Positions 27,516 to 36,496 of a DNA stretch of 64,000 bases are shown in pieces. Position 1 is the first letter of the stretch, and every line of letters starts with the position of its first letter. Made by a program: the position numbers and the translations under genes. Source of the stretch: Saccharothrix ecbatanensis (GTDB lineage: Bacteria; Actinomycetota; Actinomycetes; Mycobacteriales; Pseudonocardiaceae); assembly GCF_014205015.1 (NCBI RefSeq), contig NZ_JACHMO010000001.1:8742001-8806000 (forward strand), written 5' to 3'. The notes under the pieces are model-generated. The model had not been told where the DNA came from and searched no databases. It saw only the letters and a list, made by a program, of their open reading frames with translations.

Positions 27516-28084
27516 CTAGTTCAACCGGCGACGCACTCGTCCGGCGAATCGTGGTGCTCCAGCCGGGTGACTCAGGCGATCAAGCAATTCCCCGACGGTC
27601 AACTGGGACTTCGTGAGGTCGGCGACCTGGTTGCGCACTACTCGGACCAGGTCCTCCGGGAACGCCGCGAACTGCTCGCACAAGAACTGGTCTGCTGTTG
27701 TCACACGGAGGCCGCGGCGACCCAGTGCCGCCTTCGGAAACCCTTTGGTGTCACGGGTGAGCAGTAGGTCGGCCTTGCCGGCGAGGGCAGCGGCGGAGTG
27801 TGCCCAGTCGTCGGATCGGTGCCCGGCATGCCTGCGATGAGGTGCTCATAGGCGGATCGGGGCACCTCATCGTCCGGGAAGACCTCTCGAATCGCCGCGC
27901 ACAGCCCTACGACGGCTTGCCTGCTCTTGTGTCCGGATCTGGGTATCACCTCGACCAGTTCGGTCAATAGGTCTTCGGACCAGAGCACCCGGAACAGATC
28001 TTCTTCGGCGCAGTGCAGCAGCAGATCGCAGAGGTAGAACGGGTACAAGGTGTTGGTGTCGGCGAAGACACGGGTGATGGCCAC
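27516..28084 (-). pseudogene. PIN-domain toxin (VapC-like), frameshifted
   Basis: PIN-domain toxins are ribonucleases that cleave tRNA or rRNA. Frame 1 (from GTG 28084) gives MAITRVFADTNTLYPFYL, with the first catalytic Asp, then LWSEDLLTELVEVIPR and AYEHLIAGMPGTDP; it then reads into nonsense up to 27701. In the next frame, from about 27810, the natural continuation DDWAHSAAALAGKADLLLTRDTKGFP appears and runs to a stop at 27516, ending LTVGELLDRLSHPAGAPRFAG. One base is missing near 27808-27816 (GATCC-GACGAC, probably one C). As read, the catalytic second half is lost. It could be a genuine inactivating mutation or a sequencing error. It starts 10 bases after the antitoxin stop. Confidence 0.8.
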
Positions 28085-28094
28085 CGAGGATCGG

Positions 28095-28556
28095 TCAATC
28101 CTGTTGGTCGTAGAGGTCTGCTTCAGCGATGTCGTTCATCGCCGCGGACAGCCGAGCGCGCCGGGCGACCTTGTGATCCAGGTAGGACTCCAACGCGGCG
28201 ACCGAGATGCGCCGATGACGACTTCCGGGCAGATTGCGCGCGGGGATCGTTCCGTCGTCCAGCAGCTTGACCAACAGCGGGCGGGAGATGCCCAGGTACT
28301 CCGCGGCCTGGTTCGGTGTGAGCTCCTCGTCCGCGTCGGGCGCCACCACGCGGACCCGTCGGCCGGCGGCCTGCTGGTGAACCGCGTGCAGCAGGACTTG
28401 CAGCAGGGCTTCGGGGACTTCGACTTCCTCACCGTCGACCACGAGCACGGCTTGGCGGGTGCGCGCGCCGGTCATCGCGTGTTCGAGTCGAGAGGATGCC
28501 TGACGGGTCACCTCGTCGGGGCGCTCAAGTTCGTAGAGTGATTCGACCGCGGACAT
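28095..28556 (-). CDS. Antitoxin with excisionase-type HTH (VapB-like)
   Basis: A 153-residue DNA-binding protein. The C-terminal half holds a MerR/Xis-type helix-turn-helix: ELTPNQAAEYLGISRPLLVK then PARNLPGSRHRRISVAALES, followed by a charged helix that usually contacts the PIN toxin. The N-terminal half (VDGEEVEVPEALLQVLLHAV) is a dimerisation region. GGAGGGGG precedes the ATG. It is transcribed ahead of the PIN gene, the normal antitoxin-toxin order; the same pairing is known in mycobacterial and streptomycete toxin-antitoxin loci. Intact although its toxin appears broken. Confidence 0.82.
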   Translation of the reverse strand: MSAVESLYELERPDEVTRQASSRLEHAMTGARTRQAVLVVDGEEVEVPEALLQVLLHAVHQQAAGRRVRVVAPDADEELTPNQAAEYLGISRPLLVKLLDDGTIPARNLPGSRHRRISVAALESYLDHKVARRARLSAAMNDIAEADLYDQQD

Positions 28557-28612
28557 CGCTACCCCCTCCGGGAATCCACGGTAACGGCTATCTGCAGCAT
28601 CTGCAACTGACG

Positions 28613-30244
28613 TCAGGCGTCCGTGACACGACCGGCCGCCACTGCCAGGCGGCGGGTTGTCCGCACGGCGTCGAGCATCCGTCGGTCGTGGGTGACCAGG
28701 AGCAGGGTGCCGGTGTACGAGTCGAGCGCGGACTCCAGCTGCTCGATCGCGGGCAGGTCGAGGTGGTTCGTCGGCTCGTCCAGCACCAGCAGGTTCACCC
28801 CGCGCGCCTGGAGCAGCGCCAACGCGGCACGTGTGCGTTCACCGGGAGACAGGGACGCCGCCGGCCGCATCACGTGCGCCGCCTTCAGCCCGAACTTCGC
28901 CAACAACGTGCGCACGTCGGCCGGCACCAGATCCGGCACGGCAGCCCCGAAGGCGTCCAGCAACGGCTCGTCACCCAGGAACAGCCCGCGTGCCTGGTCG
29001 ATCTCGCCCACCACCACACCAGAGCCCAACGCCGACGACCCGGAGGTCAACGGCACCCGACCGAGCAGCGCCGCCAGCAGCGTCGACTTGCCCGAGCCGT
29101 TCGCGCCCGTGATGGCGATCCGGTCCGCCCAGTCCACCTGGAGGTCCACCGGCCCGAGCGTGAACGACCCGCGCGTCACCACCGCCGCCCGCAGCACCGC
29201 CACCACCGAACCGGACCGGGGCGCGGCGGCGATCTCCATCCGCAGCTCCCACTCCTTGCGCGGCTCGTCGACCACGTCCAGGCGCTCGATCAGCCGCTCG
29301 GTCTGCCGCGCCTTCGACGCCTGCTTCTCGGTCGCCTCGGTGCGGAACTTGCGCCCCGACTTGTCGTTGTCGGGAGCTTTGCGCCGGGCGTTCTTCACGC
29401 CCTTCTCCATCCACGCCCGCTGCGCCCGCGCCCGCTCCTCCAACGACGCCTTCGTCGACGCGAACTCGTCGTAGTCGTCACGAGCGTGCTTGCGAGCGAT
29501 CTCCCGCTCCTCCAGGTACGACTCGTACCCGCCGCCGTAGGACCGCACCTGCTGCTGCGCCAGGTCCAACTCCACCACCCGCGTCACCGTGCGGGACAGG
29601 AACTCGCGGTCGTGGGAGACCAGGACGGTGCCCGCGCGCAGCCCTGTCACGAACCGCTCCAGCCGCGCCAGACCGTCCAGGTCGAGGTCGTTGGTCGGCT
29701 CGTCCAGCAGGAACACGTCGTACCGGCTCAGCAGCAGCGACGCCATGCTCGCCCGTGCCGCCTGACCGCCGGACAGCGCCGTCATCGGCAGGTCCAGCGA
29801 CACGCCCAGCCCCAGGTCCGCCGAGACCTCCAGCGACCGCTCCTCCAGGTCCGCGCCGCCCAGCGCCAGCCACCGCTCCAACGCCTCGGAGTAGCCGTCG
29901 TCACCGGAACCACTGGCCAACGCCTCGGTGGCCCGGTCCAGCTCGACCTGCGCGTCGGCCACGCCCGTGCGGCGGGCCAGGAACGCGCGCACCGTCTCGC
30001 CCGGCCGACGGTCCGGCTCCTGCGGCAGGTGGCCGACGGTCGCGGTCGTGGGGGAGAGGCGGATCACACCCTGCTCGGCGGGCAGCAGCCCGGCCAACGT
30101 CCGCAGCAGCGTCGACTTGCCCGCGCCGTTCGCCCCGACCAGCCCGATCACGTCACCGGGCGCCACCACCAGGTCCAGGCCTTCGAACAGCACGCGGTCG
30201 CCGTGCCCGGCGGCCAGGTCCTTCGCGACGAGTGTGGCGCTCAT
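28613..30244 (-). CDS. ABC-F family ATPase
   Basis: A 543-residue soluble protein with two ATP-binding cassettes and no membrane domain; ABC-F proteins act on the ribosome in translation control or antibiotic protection. Cassette 1: GLVGANGAGKSTLL, signature LSGGQ (ALSGGQAARA), LLDEPTNDLDL. Linker with long charged helices (about 225-310). Cassette 2: ITGANGSGKSTLL, signature LSPGERTR, LVLDEPTNHLDL. Both sets are intact. The ATG at 30244 has GGAG 5 bases upstream. Its last codons are part of the 25-bp direct repeat. No specific substrate can be named; a housekeeping Uup/EttA-type role is as likely as resistance. Confidence 0.92.
   Translation of the reverse strand: MSATLVAKDLAAGHGDRVLFEGLDLVVAPGDVIGLVGANGAGKSTLLRTLAGLLPAEQGVIRLSPTTATVGHLPQEPDRRPGETVRAFLARRTGVADAQVELDRATEALASGSGDDGYSEALERWLALGGADLEERSLEVSADLGLGVSLDLPMTALSGGQAARASMASLLLSRYDVFLLDEPTNDLDLDGLARLERFVTGLRAGTVLVSHDREFLSRTVTRVVELDLAQQQVRSYGGGYESYLEEREIARKHARDDYDEFASTKASLEERARAQRAWMEKGVKNARRKAPDNDKSGRKFRTEATEKQASKARQTERLIERLDVVDEPRKEWELRMEIAAAPRSGSVVAVLRAAVVTRGSFTLGPVDLQVDWADRIAITGANGSGKSTLLAALLGRVPLTSGSSALGSGVVVGEIDQARGLFLGDEPLLDAFGAAVPDLVPADVRTLLAKFGLKAAHVMRPAASLSPGERTRAALALLQARGVNLLVLDEPTNHLDLPAIEQLESALDSYTGTLLLVTHDRRMLDAVRTTRRLAVAAGRVTDA
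28618..28642. repeat. 25-bp direct repeat, right copy (end of ABC-F gene)
   Basis: 24 of 25 bases equal the left copy at 27463-27487, in the same orientation, 1155 bp apart. The two enclose the complete toxin-antitoxin module and nothing else. The right copy is the natural C-terminus of the ABC-F gene. Confidence 0.8.
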
Positions 30245-30298
30245 GACGACTCCGCTGGACAAAGTAGGAGGCAAAGGCAAAGTACGGCGCAAAAGAAG

Positions 30299-30328
30299 AC
30301 GCCCCTCGACAAGGCCGTCGAGGGGCGT
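30299..30328 (-). terminator. Terminator after tRNA-His
   Basis: ACGCCCCTCGAC and GTCGAGGGGCGT form a 12-bp perfect stem with a 6-base loop, 10 bases after the tRNA 3' end in the direction of tRNA transcription. Confidence 0.75.
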
Positions 30329-30337
30329 TCCGCTTGG

Positions 30338-30411
30338 GGTGAGTGACGGGACTTGAACCCGCGACACCTGGGATCACAACCCAGTGCTCTGCCAGCTGAG
30401 CTACACCCACC
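30338..30411 (-). tRNA. tRNA-His (anticodon GTG)
   Basis: 74 bases including the extra G-1 typical of tRNA-His, minus strand. Acceptor GTGGGTG/CACTCAC (one G-U pair), D arm with TAGCTCAGCTGGCAGAGCA, anticodon arm CTGGGTT-GTG-ATCCCAG, T arm CGGGTTCAAGTCCCG, discriminator C. CCA is not encoded. Confidence 0.97.
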
Positions 30412-30436
30412 AAGACCGGCTGACCCGGCGGAAGAG

Positions 30437-30442
30437 AGCATA
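30437..30442 (-). promoter_or_regulatory. Possible -10 box of tRNA-His
   Basis: TATGCT on the minus strand, 25 bases before the tRNA, with TTCAGA 18 bases further upstream as a weak -35. Prediction only. Confidence 0.35.
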
Positions 30443-30473
30443 CAGTGCCCTGCCTCCGGGTCTGAAATCGCCC

Positions 30474-31085
30474 CTATTCGACCCGGTCGGCGGCCAGCAG
30501 TTCGGCGGCGACGGCCTGCGCCTGCTCCGACGACGGCCCCGGCTGCGCCACGAACGCCGTCCGCCGGTAGTACGCCAGCTCCCGGATGGACTCCTGGATG
30601 TCGGCGAGCGCGCGGTGCGCCAGGCCCTTGCCGGGCTGTGCGTAGTAGATGCGCGGGTACCAGCGCCGGCACAGCTCCTTGATCGACGACACGTCGACCA
30701 TGCGGTAGTGCAGGTGGGCGTCGAGTTCGGGCATGTCACGCGCGATGAACCCGCGGTCGGTGGCGATCGAGTTGCCGGCCAGCGGGGCGGTGCGCGGGTC
30801 CGGCACCCACTCCTTGATGTACGCCAGCACCTGCGCCTCCGCGTCGGCCAGCGTCACCGTGGACCGCCGGACCTCCTCGGTCAGCCCGGACTTGGCGTGC
30901 ATCTGCATGACGACGTCCGGCATCGAGTCGAGCGCTGTGTCGTCGGCGTGGATCACCACGTCGACACCGTCGCCGAGCACGTTCAGCTCCGCGTCCGTCA
31001 CCAGCGCCGCGATCTCGATCAAGGCGTCCTTGCCCAGGTCGAGGCCTGTCATCTCGCAGTCGATCCACACCAAGCGATCCATCAC
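30474..31085 (-). CDS. orn: Oligoribonuclease
   Basis: It degrades di- to penta-ribonucleotides, including pGpG, to mononucleotides. 203 residues of the DEDDh exonuclease family: Asp9 and Glu11 in [20 protein letters not shown] (ExoI), [13 protein letters not shown] (ExoII) and [15 protein letters not shown] with the catalytic His and Asp (ExoIII). GTG at 31085 is chosen because TAGGCT stands 7 bases upstream (leaderless); ATG at 31082 is an alternative. It is divergent from the HerA-like gene. Confidence 0.97.
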   Translation of the reverse strand: MMDRLVWIDCEMTGLDLGKDALIEIAALVTDAELNVLGDGVDVVIHADDTALDSMPDVVMQMHAKSGLTEEVRRSTVTLADAEAQVLAYIKEWVPDPRTAPLAGNSIATDRGFIARDMPELDAHLHYRMVDVSSIKELCRRWYPRIYYAQPGKGLAHRALADIQESIRELAYYRRTAFVAQPGPSSEQAQAVAAELLAADRVE

Positions 31086-31168
31086 GCGGGGGAGCCTAGT
31101 CGCCCGGTCCTCCGGGCCCCGCGTCGCTTCGGGTGGCGGCCCCTACCAATCTCATTACGCTCATGGCA

Positions 31169-32692
31169 ATGACGGCCCAGAGTGATATCGCTGCCGGTTA
31201 CGCCTCTGCGGGTGCGGCCATCGAACTCGGCGCGGTGCTGGTGGACGGAGCGGTCGAGTCGACCGCGCACGTGCGACTCCCGTTGGCGACGCTGAACCGG
31301 CACGGGCTGGTGGCGGGGGCGACCGGCACGGGCAAGACGAAGACGTTGCAGCTGATCGCGGAGCAGCTGGCGGCGGCGGGTGTGCCGGTGGTGATGGCGG
31401 ACGTGAAGGGCGACCTGTCCGGGCTGTCACGGCCGGGCGAGGGCGGTGACCGGGTCACCGCGCGGGCCGCCGAGACCGGTGACGACTGGCAGCCGCAGGC
31501 GTTCCCGGTGCAGTTCCTGTCCCTGGGCACGGGCGGCGTCGGCGTGCCGGTGCGGGCGACCGTGACCAGCTTCGGGCCGATCCTGCTGTCGAAGGTGCTG
31601 GGGCTCAACGACACCCAGGAGTCCACGCTCGGGTTGATCTTCCACTGGGCCGACGCCCGCGGCCTCCCGTTGCTGGACATCAAGGACCTCCGGTCGGTGA
31701 TCACGCACCTCACCAGTGACGAGGGCAAGGCGGACCTGAAGGGCCTGGGCGGCGTCTCGTCGGCGACGGCGGGGGTGATCCTGCGGTCGTTGGTGAACCT
31801 GGAGGCGCAGGGCGGTGACACGTTCTTCGGCGAGCCCGAGCTGGACCCGCGCGACCTGATGCGGGTCGCGGACGGCAAGGGCGTGGTGTCGCTGCTGGAG
31901 CTGGCCGACCTCCAGTCCCGGCCCGCGTTGTTCTCCACGTTCCTGATGTGGTTGCTGGCGGAGCTGTTCGAGGTGCTGCCCGAGGAGGGTGATCTCGACC
32001 AGCCGAAGCTGGTGTTCTTCTTCGACGAGGCGCACCTGCTGTTCGCGGACGCGTCGAAGGCGTTCCTGGAGCGGATCACGCAGACGGTGAAGCTGATCCG
32101 GTCCAAGGGGGTGGGTGTGTTCTTCTGCACGCAGCTGCCGACGGACGTGCCGAACGCGGTGCTGTCGCAGTTGGGCGCACGGGTGCAGCACGCGCTGCGG
32201 GCGTTCACGCCGGAGGACCAGGCGGCGCTGGCGAAGGCGGTGAAGACGTACCCGACGACGCCGCACTACGAGCTGGACAAGGCGTTGACGTCGCTCGGCA
32301 TCGGTGAGGCCGTGGTGACGGTGTTGAGCGAGAAGGGCGCGCCGACGCCGGTGGCGTGGACCAGGCTGCGCGCGCCGCGGTCCTTGATGGACACGATCGG
32401 GGCGGATGCGATCAAGCAGGCCGCCGCGTCGTCGGAGCTGCACGGGAAGTACTCGGAGACGGTCGACCGCGAGTCGGCGTACGAGAAGCTGGCCGCCAAG
32501 GTGGCTCCCCCCGCAGAGGAAGCGGAACGGCGGGAGGAGGCGCCACAGCCGAAGCCCGAGCGTGACGAACCCGGTGTGGTGCAGCAGGTGCTCGGGAACA
32601 CGGCGGTCAAGTCGTTCCTGCGGTCAGCCGCGAGTGCCCTCGGCCGTGAGATCACGCGTGGCCTGTTCGGGACCTCCCGCAAACGCCGGTGA
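31169..32692 (+). CDS. HerA-like ATPase, DUF853 (YjgR) family
   Basis: A 507-residue P-loop ATPase related to HerA/FtsK pumps. Walker A GATGTGKT is at residues 50-57, and Walker B LVFFFDEAHLLF at about 281-292, followed by the sensor LIRSKGVGVFFCTQLPTDVP. The DUF853 core spans almost the whole length; the last 60 residues are charged (EEAERREEAPQPKPERDEPG) then GREITRGLFGTS, as is usual. TACGCT 7 bases before the ATG at 31169 supports a leaderless start; 31133 and 31163 are other in-frame starts. Function is unknown, probably DNA translocation. Its 3' end overlaps the convergent MFS gene by 69 bases. Confidence 0.9.
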   Translation: MTAQSDIAAGYASAGAAIELGAVLVDGAVESTAHVRLPLATLNRHGLVAGATGTGKTKTLQLIAEQLAAAGVPVVMADVKGDLSGLSRPGEGGDRVTARAAETGDDWQPQAFPVQFLSLGTGGVGVPVRATVTSFGPILLSKVLGLNDTQESTLGLIFHWADARGLPLLDIKDLRSVITHLTSDEGKADLKGLGGVSSATAGVILRSLVNLEAQGGDTFFGEPELDPRDLMRVADGKGVVSLLELADLQSRPALFSTFLMWLLAELFEVLPEEGDLDQPKLVFFFDEAHLLFADASKAFLERITQTVKLIRSKGVGVFFCTQLPTDVPNAVLSQLGARVQHALRAFTPEDQAALAKAVKTYPTTPHYELDKALTSLGIGEAVVTVLSEKGAPTPVAWTRLRAPRSLMDTIGADAIKQAAASSELHGKYSETVDRESAYEKLAAKVAPPAEEAERREEAPQPKPERDEPGVVQQVLGNTAVKSFLRSAASALGREITRGLFGTSRKRR

Positions 32693-33919
32693 GCGCTTGA
32701 CCTTCATGGACAGGAACGCGGCGCCGATGCTGAGCACGCCGGCGACGTACCAGGCCGGTGCGTAGTCGCCGAAGTGGTCGCGGGTGAGGCCGGCGGCGGT
32801 GGCGGCGATGGCGGCGCCGATCTGGTGGGACGCGAACACCCAGCCGAACACGACCGGCGCCGACAGGCCGAAGACCTCGCGGCACAGGGCGACTGTCGGC
32901 GGCACGGTGGCCACCCAGTCCAGGCCGTAGAAGATGATGAACACCAGCATCGACGGCTGCACCGAGTCGTGGAACAACTGCGGCAGGACGAGCAGGGATG
33001 CACCGCGCAGCACGTAGTACACGGCGAGCAGCAGCCGCGGGTCGACCTTGTCGGTGAGCCAGCCGGACAGCACCGTGCCGACGATGTCGAAGACGCCGAC
33101 CATCGCGAGCAGACCGGCGGCGGCGGTCGTGGGCATGCCGTGGTCGTGGGCGGCGGGGATGAAGTGGGTGCCGACGAGGCCGTTGGTGGTGGCGCCGCAG
33201 ATGGCGAACCCGGCGGCCAGGAACCAGAACGGTCCGGTGCGGGCGGCGCTGGTCAGGGCGCTGATGGCACGTCGGGCGGAACCGCCGGAAGTCGGCGGCA
33301 CGGGCACGATCTTGTCACCGCCGTAGGGCGGCACACCCACGTCGGCGGGGTGCTCGCGGAGGAACAGCAGCACCAGCGGCACCACCGCGAGGGCCGCGAA
33401 CGACACCATCAGCGCAGCCGAGCGCCAGCCGGACCACTCCGACAGCGCGGCCACCGCCGGCAGGAACACCAGTTGACCGGTCGCGCCGCCCGCCGTGAGC
33501 ACCCCCGTCACCAGACCCCGGTGCTTCACGAACCAGCGGCCGGTGATGGTGGCGACGAACGCCAGCGCCATCGACCCGGTGCCCAGGCCCACCAGCACGC
33601 CCCAGAACAGCACCAGCTCCCACACCGTCGTCATGAACACGGTCAACCCGCTGCCCACCGCGACCAGCGTCAACGCCGAGGCCACGACCTTGCGCACGCC
33701 GAGGCGCTCCATCAGCGCGGCGGCGAACGGCGCGGTCAGCCCGAACAACATCAGGTTGACCGACACGGCGAGCCCGATGGTGCCCGTGGACCAGCCGAAC
33801 TCGCTTTTCAGCGGTTCGATCAACGCGCCCGGTGTGGCCCGGAACGCCGCGGCGCCGACCAGCGCGATGAACGCGACGCCGGCGACCACCCATGCCCAGT
33901 TCTGCTTGCTGCGGATCAC
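32624..33919 (-). CDS. MFS transporter
   Basis: A 431-residue major facilitator with 12 predicted helices. Seen: the N-terminal WAWVVAGVAFIALVGAAAF helix, loop 2-3 AALMERLGVRKVVASALTLV, GFWFVKHRGLVTGVL-type motif in helix 5 (TGRWFVKHRGLVTGVL), a central cytoplasmic loop (about 195-220) and SGWLTDKVDPRLLLAVYYVLRG in loop 8-9. It resembles the oxalate/formate or monocarboxylate-type MFS group, but substrate cannot be read. It is divergent from the GlxA-family regulator, the probable controller. Confidence 0.9.
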   Translation of the reverse strand: MIRSKQNWAWVVAGVAFIALVGAAAFRATPGALIEPLKSEFGWSTGTIGLAVSVNLMLFGLTAPFAAALMERLGVRKVVASALTLVAVGSGLTVFMTTVWELVLFWGVLVGLGTGSMALAFVATITGRWFVKHRGLVTGVLTAGGATGQLVFLPAVAALSEWSGWRSAALMVSFAALAVVPLVLLFLREHPADVGVPPYGGDKIVPVPPTSGGSARRAISALTSAARTGPFWFLAAGFAICGATTNGLVGTHFIPAAHDHGMPTTAAAGLLAMVGVFDIVGTVLSGWLTDKVDPRLLLAVYYVLRGASLLVLPQLFHDSVQPSMLVFIIFYGLDWVATVPPTVALCREVFGLSAPVVFGWVFASHQIGAAIAATAAGLTRDHFGDYAPAWYVAGVLSIGAAFLSMKVKRSPAFAGGPEQATRDLTAEGTRG

Positions 33920-33991
33920 GCCGCTAAGCGTCGGCGATCACCTCGACCCGACGAAAGTGGCTCAATGGCCATCATGTGAAAGAATCCGGCC

Positions 33992-34966
33992 ATGGACACC
34001 CGCCACCAGGTCGCCGTGCTGGCGCTGGACGAGGTCGTGACGTTCGACCTCGGCACGCCGACGCAGATCTTCAACGCCGCCCGCGACGAGGACGAGCGGC
34101 GGTTCTACCGGGTTCGCATCTGCACGCCCGGCGGCCGGCCGGTGCGCACGTCGGCGGCCTTCACCCTCGTCCCAGACCACGGCCTGGAGCTGATGGCCGA
34201 AGCCGACACGGTGATCGTGGCGGGCGTGAGCTACGGCGCGCGGGTGCTGGCGGACGGCACGCTGGAGCCGCAGGTGCTGGACGCCCTGCGTGCGGCGGCG
34301 GCCCGGGGCGCGCGGATGATGTCGATCTGCACGGGCGCGTTCGTGCTGGCGGCGGCCGGTCTGCTGGACGGACGCCGGGCCACCACGCACTGGGCGCACT
34401 CGGACAACTTCCGCGAGCTGTTCCCGAACGTCGACCTCGACCCGGACGTGCTGTTCATGGACGAGGGCGACGTCCTCACGTCGGCCGGCGTCGGCGCGGG
34501 CGTCGACCTCTGCCTGCACGTCGTCCGGCACGACCACGGCAGTCGGATCGCCAACCTGGCGGCACGCCGGTGCGTGGTGCCACCGTGGCGGCCGGGTGGC
34601 CAGTCGCAGTACATCGTCCGCCCGATCCCGGACGAAGCCGACACGTCCACCGCGCCCGCCCGCGCGTGGGCGCTGGAACACCTGGACGAGTCGCTGGACC
34701 TGCGCGTCCTGGCCGCCCATGTGCGGATGAGCGTGCGCACGTTCACCCGCCGGTTCCGCGAGGAGACGGGGGTGAGCCCGGCGAAGTGGATCATCCAGCA
34801 GCGCGTCGAGCGGGCACGTCACCTGCTGGAGACGACCGACCTGCCCGTCGACCAGGTGGCCCGGCAGTCCGGCTTCGGCACGGGCGCGGCGCTGCGGCAG
34901 CAGATGAGCGCGACGCTGGGTGTCGCCCCCAGCGTCTACCGCACCACGTTCCGCTCAGTGGTCTAG
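33992..34966 (+). CDS. GlxA-family transcriptional regulator (DJ-1/PfpI plus AraC HTH)
   Basis: 324 residues. The N-terminal DJ-1/PfpI-like domain (residues 8-175) has the nucleophile-elbow-like ISCTGAF region (MMSICTGAFVLAAAGLLDG) and THWAHSD; the C-terminal AraC domain (about 225-320) has two HTH units, LDLRVLAAHVRMSVRTFTRRF and PVDQVARQSGFGTGAALRQQM. Such proteins activate or repress adjacent catabolic or transport genes. It faces the MFS gene across 72 bases. Its stop overlaps the end of the convergent PH-domain gene by 12 bases. Confidence 0.95.
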   Translation: MDTRHQVAVLALDEVVTFDLGTPTQIFNAARDEDERRFYRVRICTPGGRPVRTSAAFTLVPDHGLELMAEADTVIVAGVSYGARVLADGTLEPQVLDALRAAAARGARMMSICTGAFVLAAAGLLDGRRATTHWAHSDNFRELFPNVDLDPDVLFMDEGDVLTSAGVGAGVDLCLHVVRHDHGSRIANLAARRCVVPPWRPGGQSQYIVRPIPDEADTSTAPARAWALEHLDESLDLRVLAAHVRMSVRTFTRRFREETGVSPAKWIIQQRVERARHLLETTDLPVDQVARQSGFGTGAALRQQMSATLGVAPSVYRTTFRSVV

Positions 34967-36496
34967 CGCCTCAGGCGCCCGCTCCAGGAACGGCCGCAGC
35001 AAATCGGGCACGGCCTCGTCGGCCAACGCGAGCCCGTCGGCCTCGGCCACGTCGATCACGTAGTACGCCCCGTCGCCCGCGGCCGTCGTGGCGGAGATCG
35101 TCACCAGCCCCGCACGGCGTTGGAAGAACGAGCGGGAGATGCGCCAGCCGATGATGCCGGTGCGTTGCAGCGCCACGGTTTCCCGGATCGCCGAGCCCGA
35201 CCGGGCAAGCAGGTAGCGGTCGGTCAGCGCGTGGCCGAGCGAGCGGTAGCGGTCCCAGCCCATGGCTGCGGAGAACGGCACGAGCGCCAGCACGACCTGC
35301 CACGTCCAACTCGGCGCCAACCACGCCAACCCGGCCGCGAGCACCAGCAACGGCACCACGGCACGCGCCATCCGACGACGCAGCGCGGCCATCGGGTGAC
35401 GCCGCAGCGGGGTCCGCGTCGGCGACTCGGCTGTCTGATTGCCGGCTCTGTCGGCGGTCTGCCGCAACACCTCCGCCGACACGCGGTGGGCTTCGGAGAC
35501 CGGTGCGGGCGGCAGCAGGAGGTTGCTCTCGCCCTTGCGCCCCAGACCGGTGGTCACGGTCTTGGCGTGCGCACCGCGCCCGGCTCGCAGCAACAGCGGC
35601 TCGACCAGCTCGATGCCGCGAAGTCGTTGTTCCGCAACGGAAACCGAACGGGTGGTGAGCAGACCGCGGCGCACCCGAACGGTGTCATCCGGCTCACGGG
35701 TCAGCTGATAGCCCCAGAACTGCACCACGTACACCAGCACCGAACCGAGCGTGGCGACCACCAGCACCACGCCCGTGAACAACGCGACGGTCAACGCGAT
35801 CGGCTGCTCCACGACCCAGTGCGCGGCCTCCGTCATCGGGTCCAGGACCTCGATGTCCAGCTCTCGGGCGAAGTTCATCACGAAGCCGAACAGCGCACCG
35901 GCAGCCACCAGACCGGACAGCGTCAACGGCGCGTAACGCAGCCACCGGTTGTCCCATTTGGACAGCACGACGCCCGGCTGTTCCTCGACGGCCTCGGTCT
36001 GGGCGTCCGTCTTGGCCTTGGCGATGGTGAGCAACAGCACTCGCAGTCGCTCCGCCTCGGCCGACGACACCGCGTCCAACGTCAGGCCGTCCTCACCGGG
36101 CTGGTCGCGCTGCCCGGTGCCGATCCGGATCGCGGACAGCCCGAACAGCCGGTGCCCGAGCTTCGCGGTCAGGTCGACGGTCCGGATCCGGTCGCGCGGC
36201 ACCGCGAGGCGCTTGCGCACGAGCAGCCCGGTGTGCAACTCGACCTGCTCGGTGGTGATCCGGTACCGGGTGCTGATCCAGCGCAGCAGGCCGAACAGCA
36301 CGATCGCCACGATCACGCCGCCGCTGGCCAGGAACCGCCACGTCTCGCCCTTGCCGAGCACCAGCAGGCCGACGAACAGCGGGATCAGGCCCACGATCTC
36401 GTTCAGCGGGCGGACGACGAGCATCCGCACGTCCAGCCGGTGCCAGTCCATGACCGGCTCGACGTACTCCGGCGCGGAGGGCAGTTCGGTGGTCAC
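34955..36496 (-). CDS. Bacterial PH-domain (bPH2/DUF304) membrane protein, YdbT-like
   Basis: A 513-residue membrane protein with repeated bPH2 units. Residues 1-140: membrane helix pair (VGLIPLFVGLLVLGKG, LASGGVIVAIVLFGLL) then the PH unit ITTEQVELHTGLLVRKRLAV. A second unit follows a further helix pair (LTLSGLVAAGALFGFVMNF, VALFTGVVLVVATLGSVLVYV), and a third lies at the C-terminus (VALQRTGIIGWRISRSFFQR). It forms an operon with the single bPH2 gene upstream (ATGA overlap of 4 bases), the YdbS-YdbT arrangement seen in Bacillus. Function is not established; a role in membrane-stress resistance has been suggested for the Bacillus pair. Confidence 0.88.
   Translation of the reverse strand: MTTELPSAPEYVEPVMDWHRLDVRMLVVRPLNEIVGLIPLFVGLLVLGKGETWRFLASGGVIVAIVLFGLLRWISTRYRITTEQVELHTGLLVRKRLAVPRDRIRTVDLTAKLGHRLFGLSAIRIGTGQRDQPGEDGLTLDAVSSAEAERLRVLLLTIAKAKTDAQTEAVEEQPGVVLSKWDNRWLRYAPLTLSGLVAAGALFGFVMNFARELDIEVLDPMTEAAHWVVEQPIALTVALFTGVVLVVATLGSVLVYVVQFWGYQLTREPDDTVRVRRGLLTTRSVSVAEQRLRGIELVEPLLLRAGRGAHAKTVTTGLGRKGESNLLLPPAPVSEAHRVSAEVLRQTADRAGNQTAESPTRTPLRRHPMAALRRRMARAVVPLLVLAAGLAWLAPSWTWQVVLALVPFSAAMGWDRYRSLGHALTDRYLLARSGSAIRETVALQRTGIIGWRISRSFFQRRAGLVTISATTAAGDGAYYVIDVAEADGLALADEAVPDLLRPFLERAPEALDH

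Noticed and set aside
28613..30244. ABC-F protein as a dedicated antibiotic-resistance factor
   Set aside because: No biosynthetic gene cluster is near, and nothing in the sequence separates it from housekeeping members.
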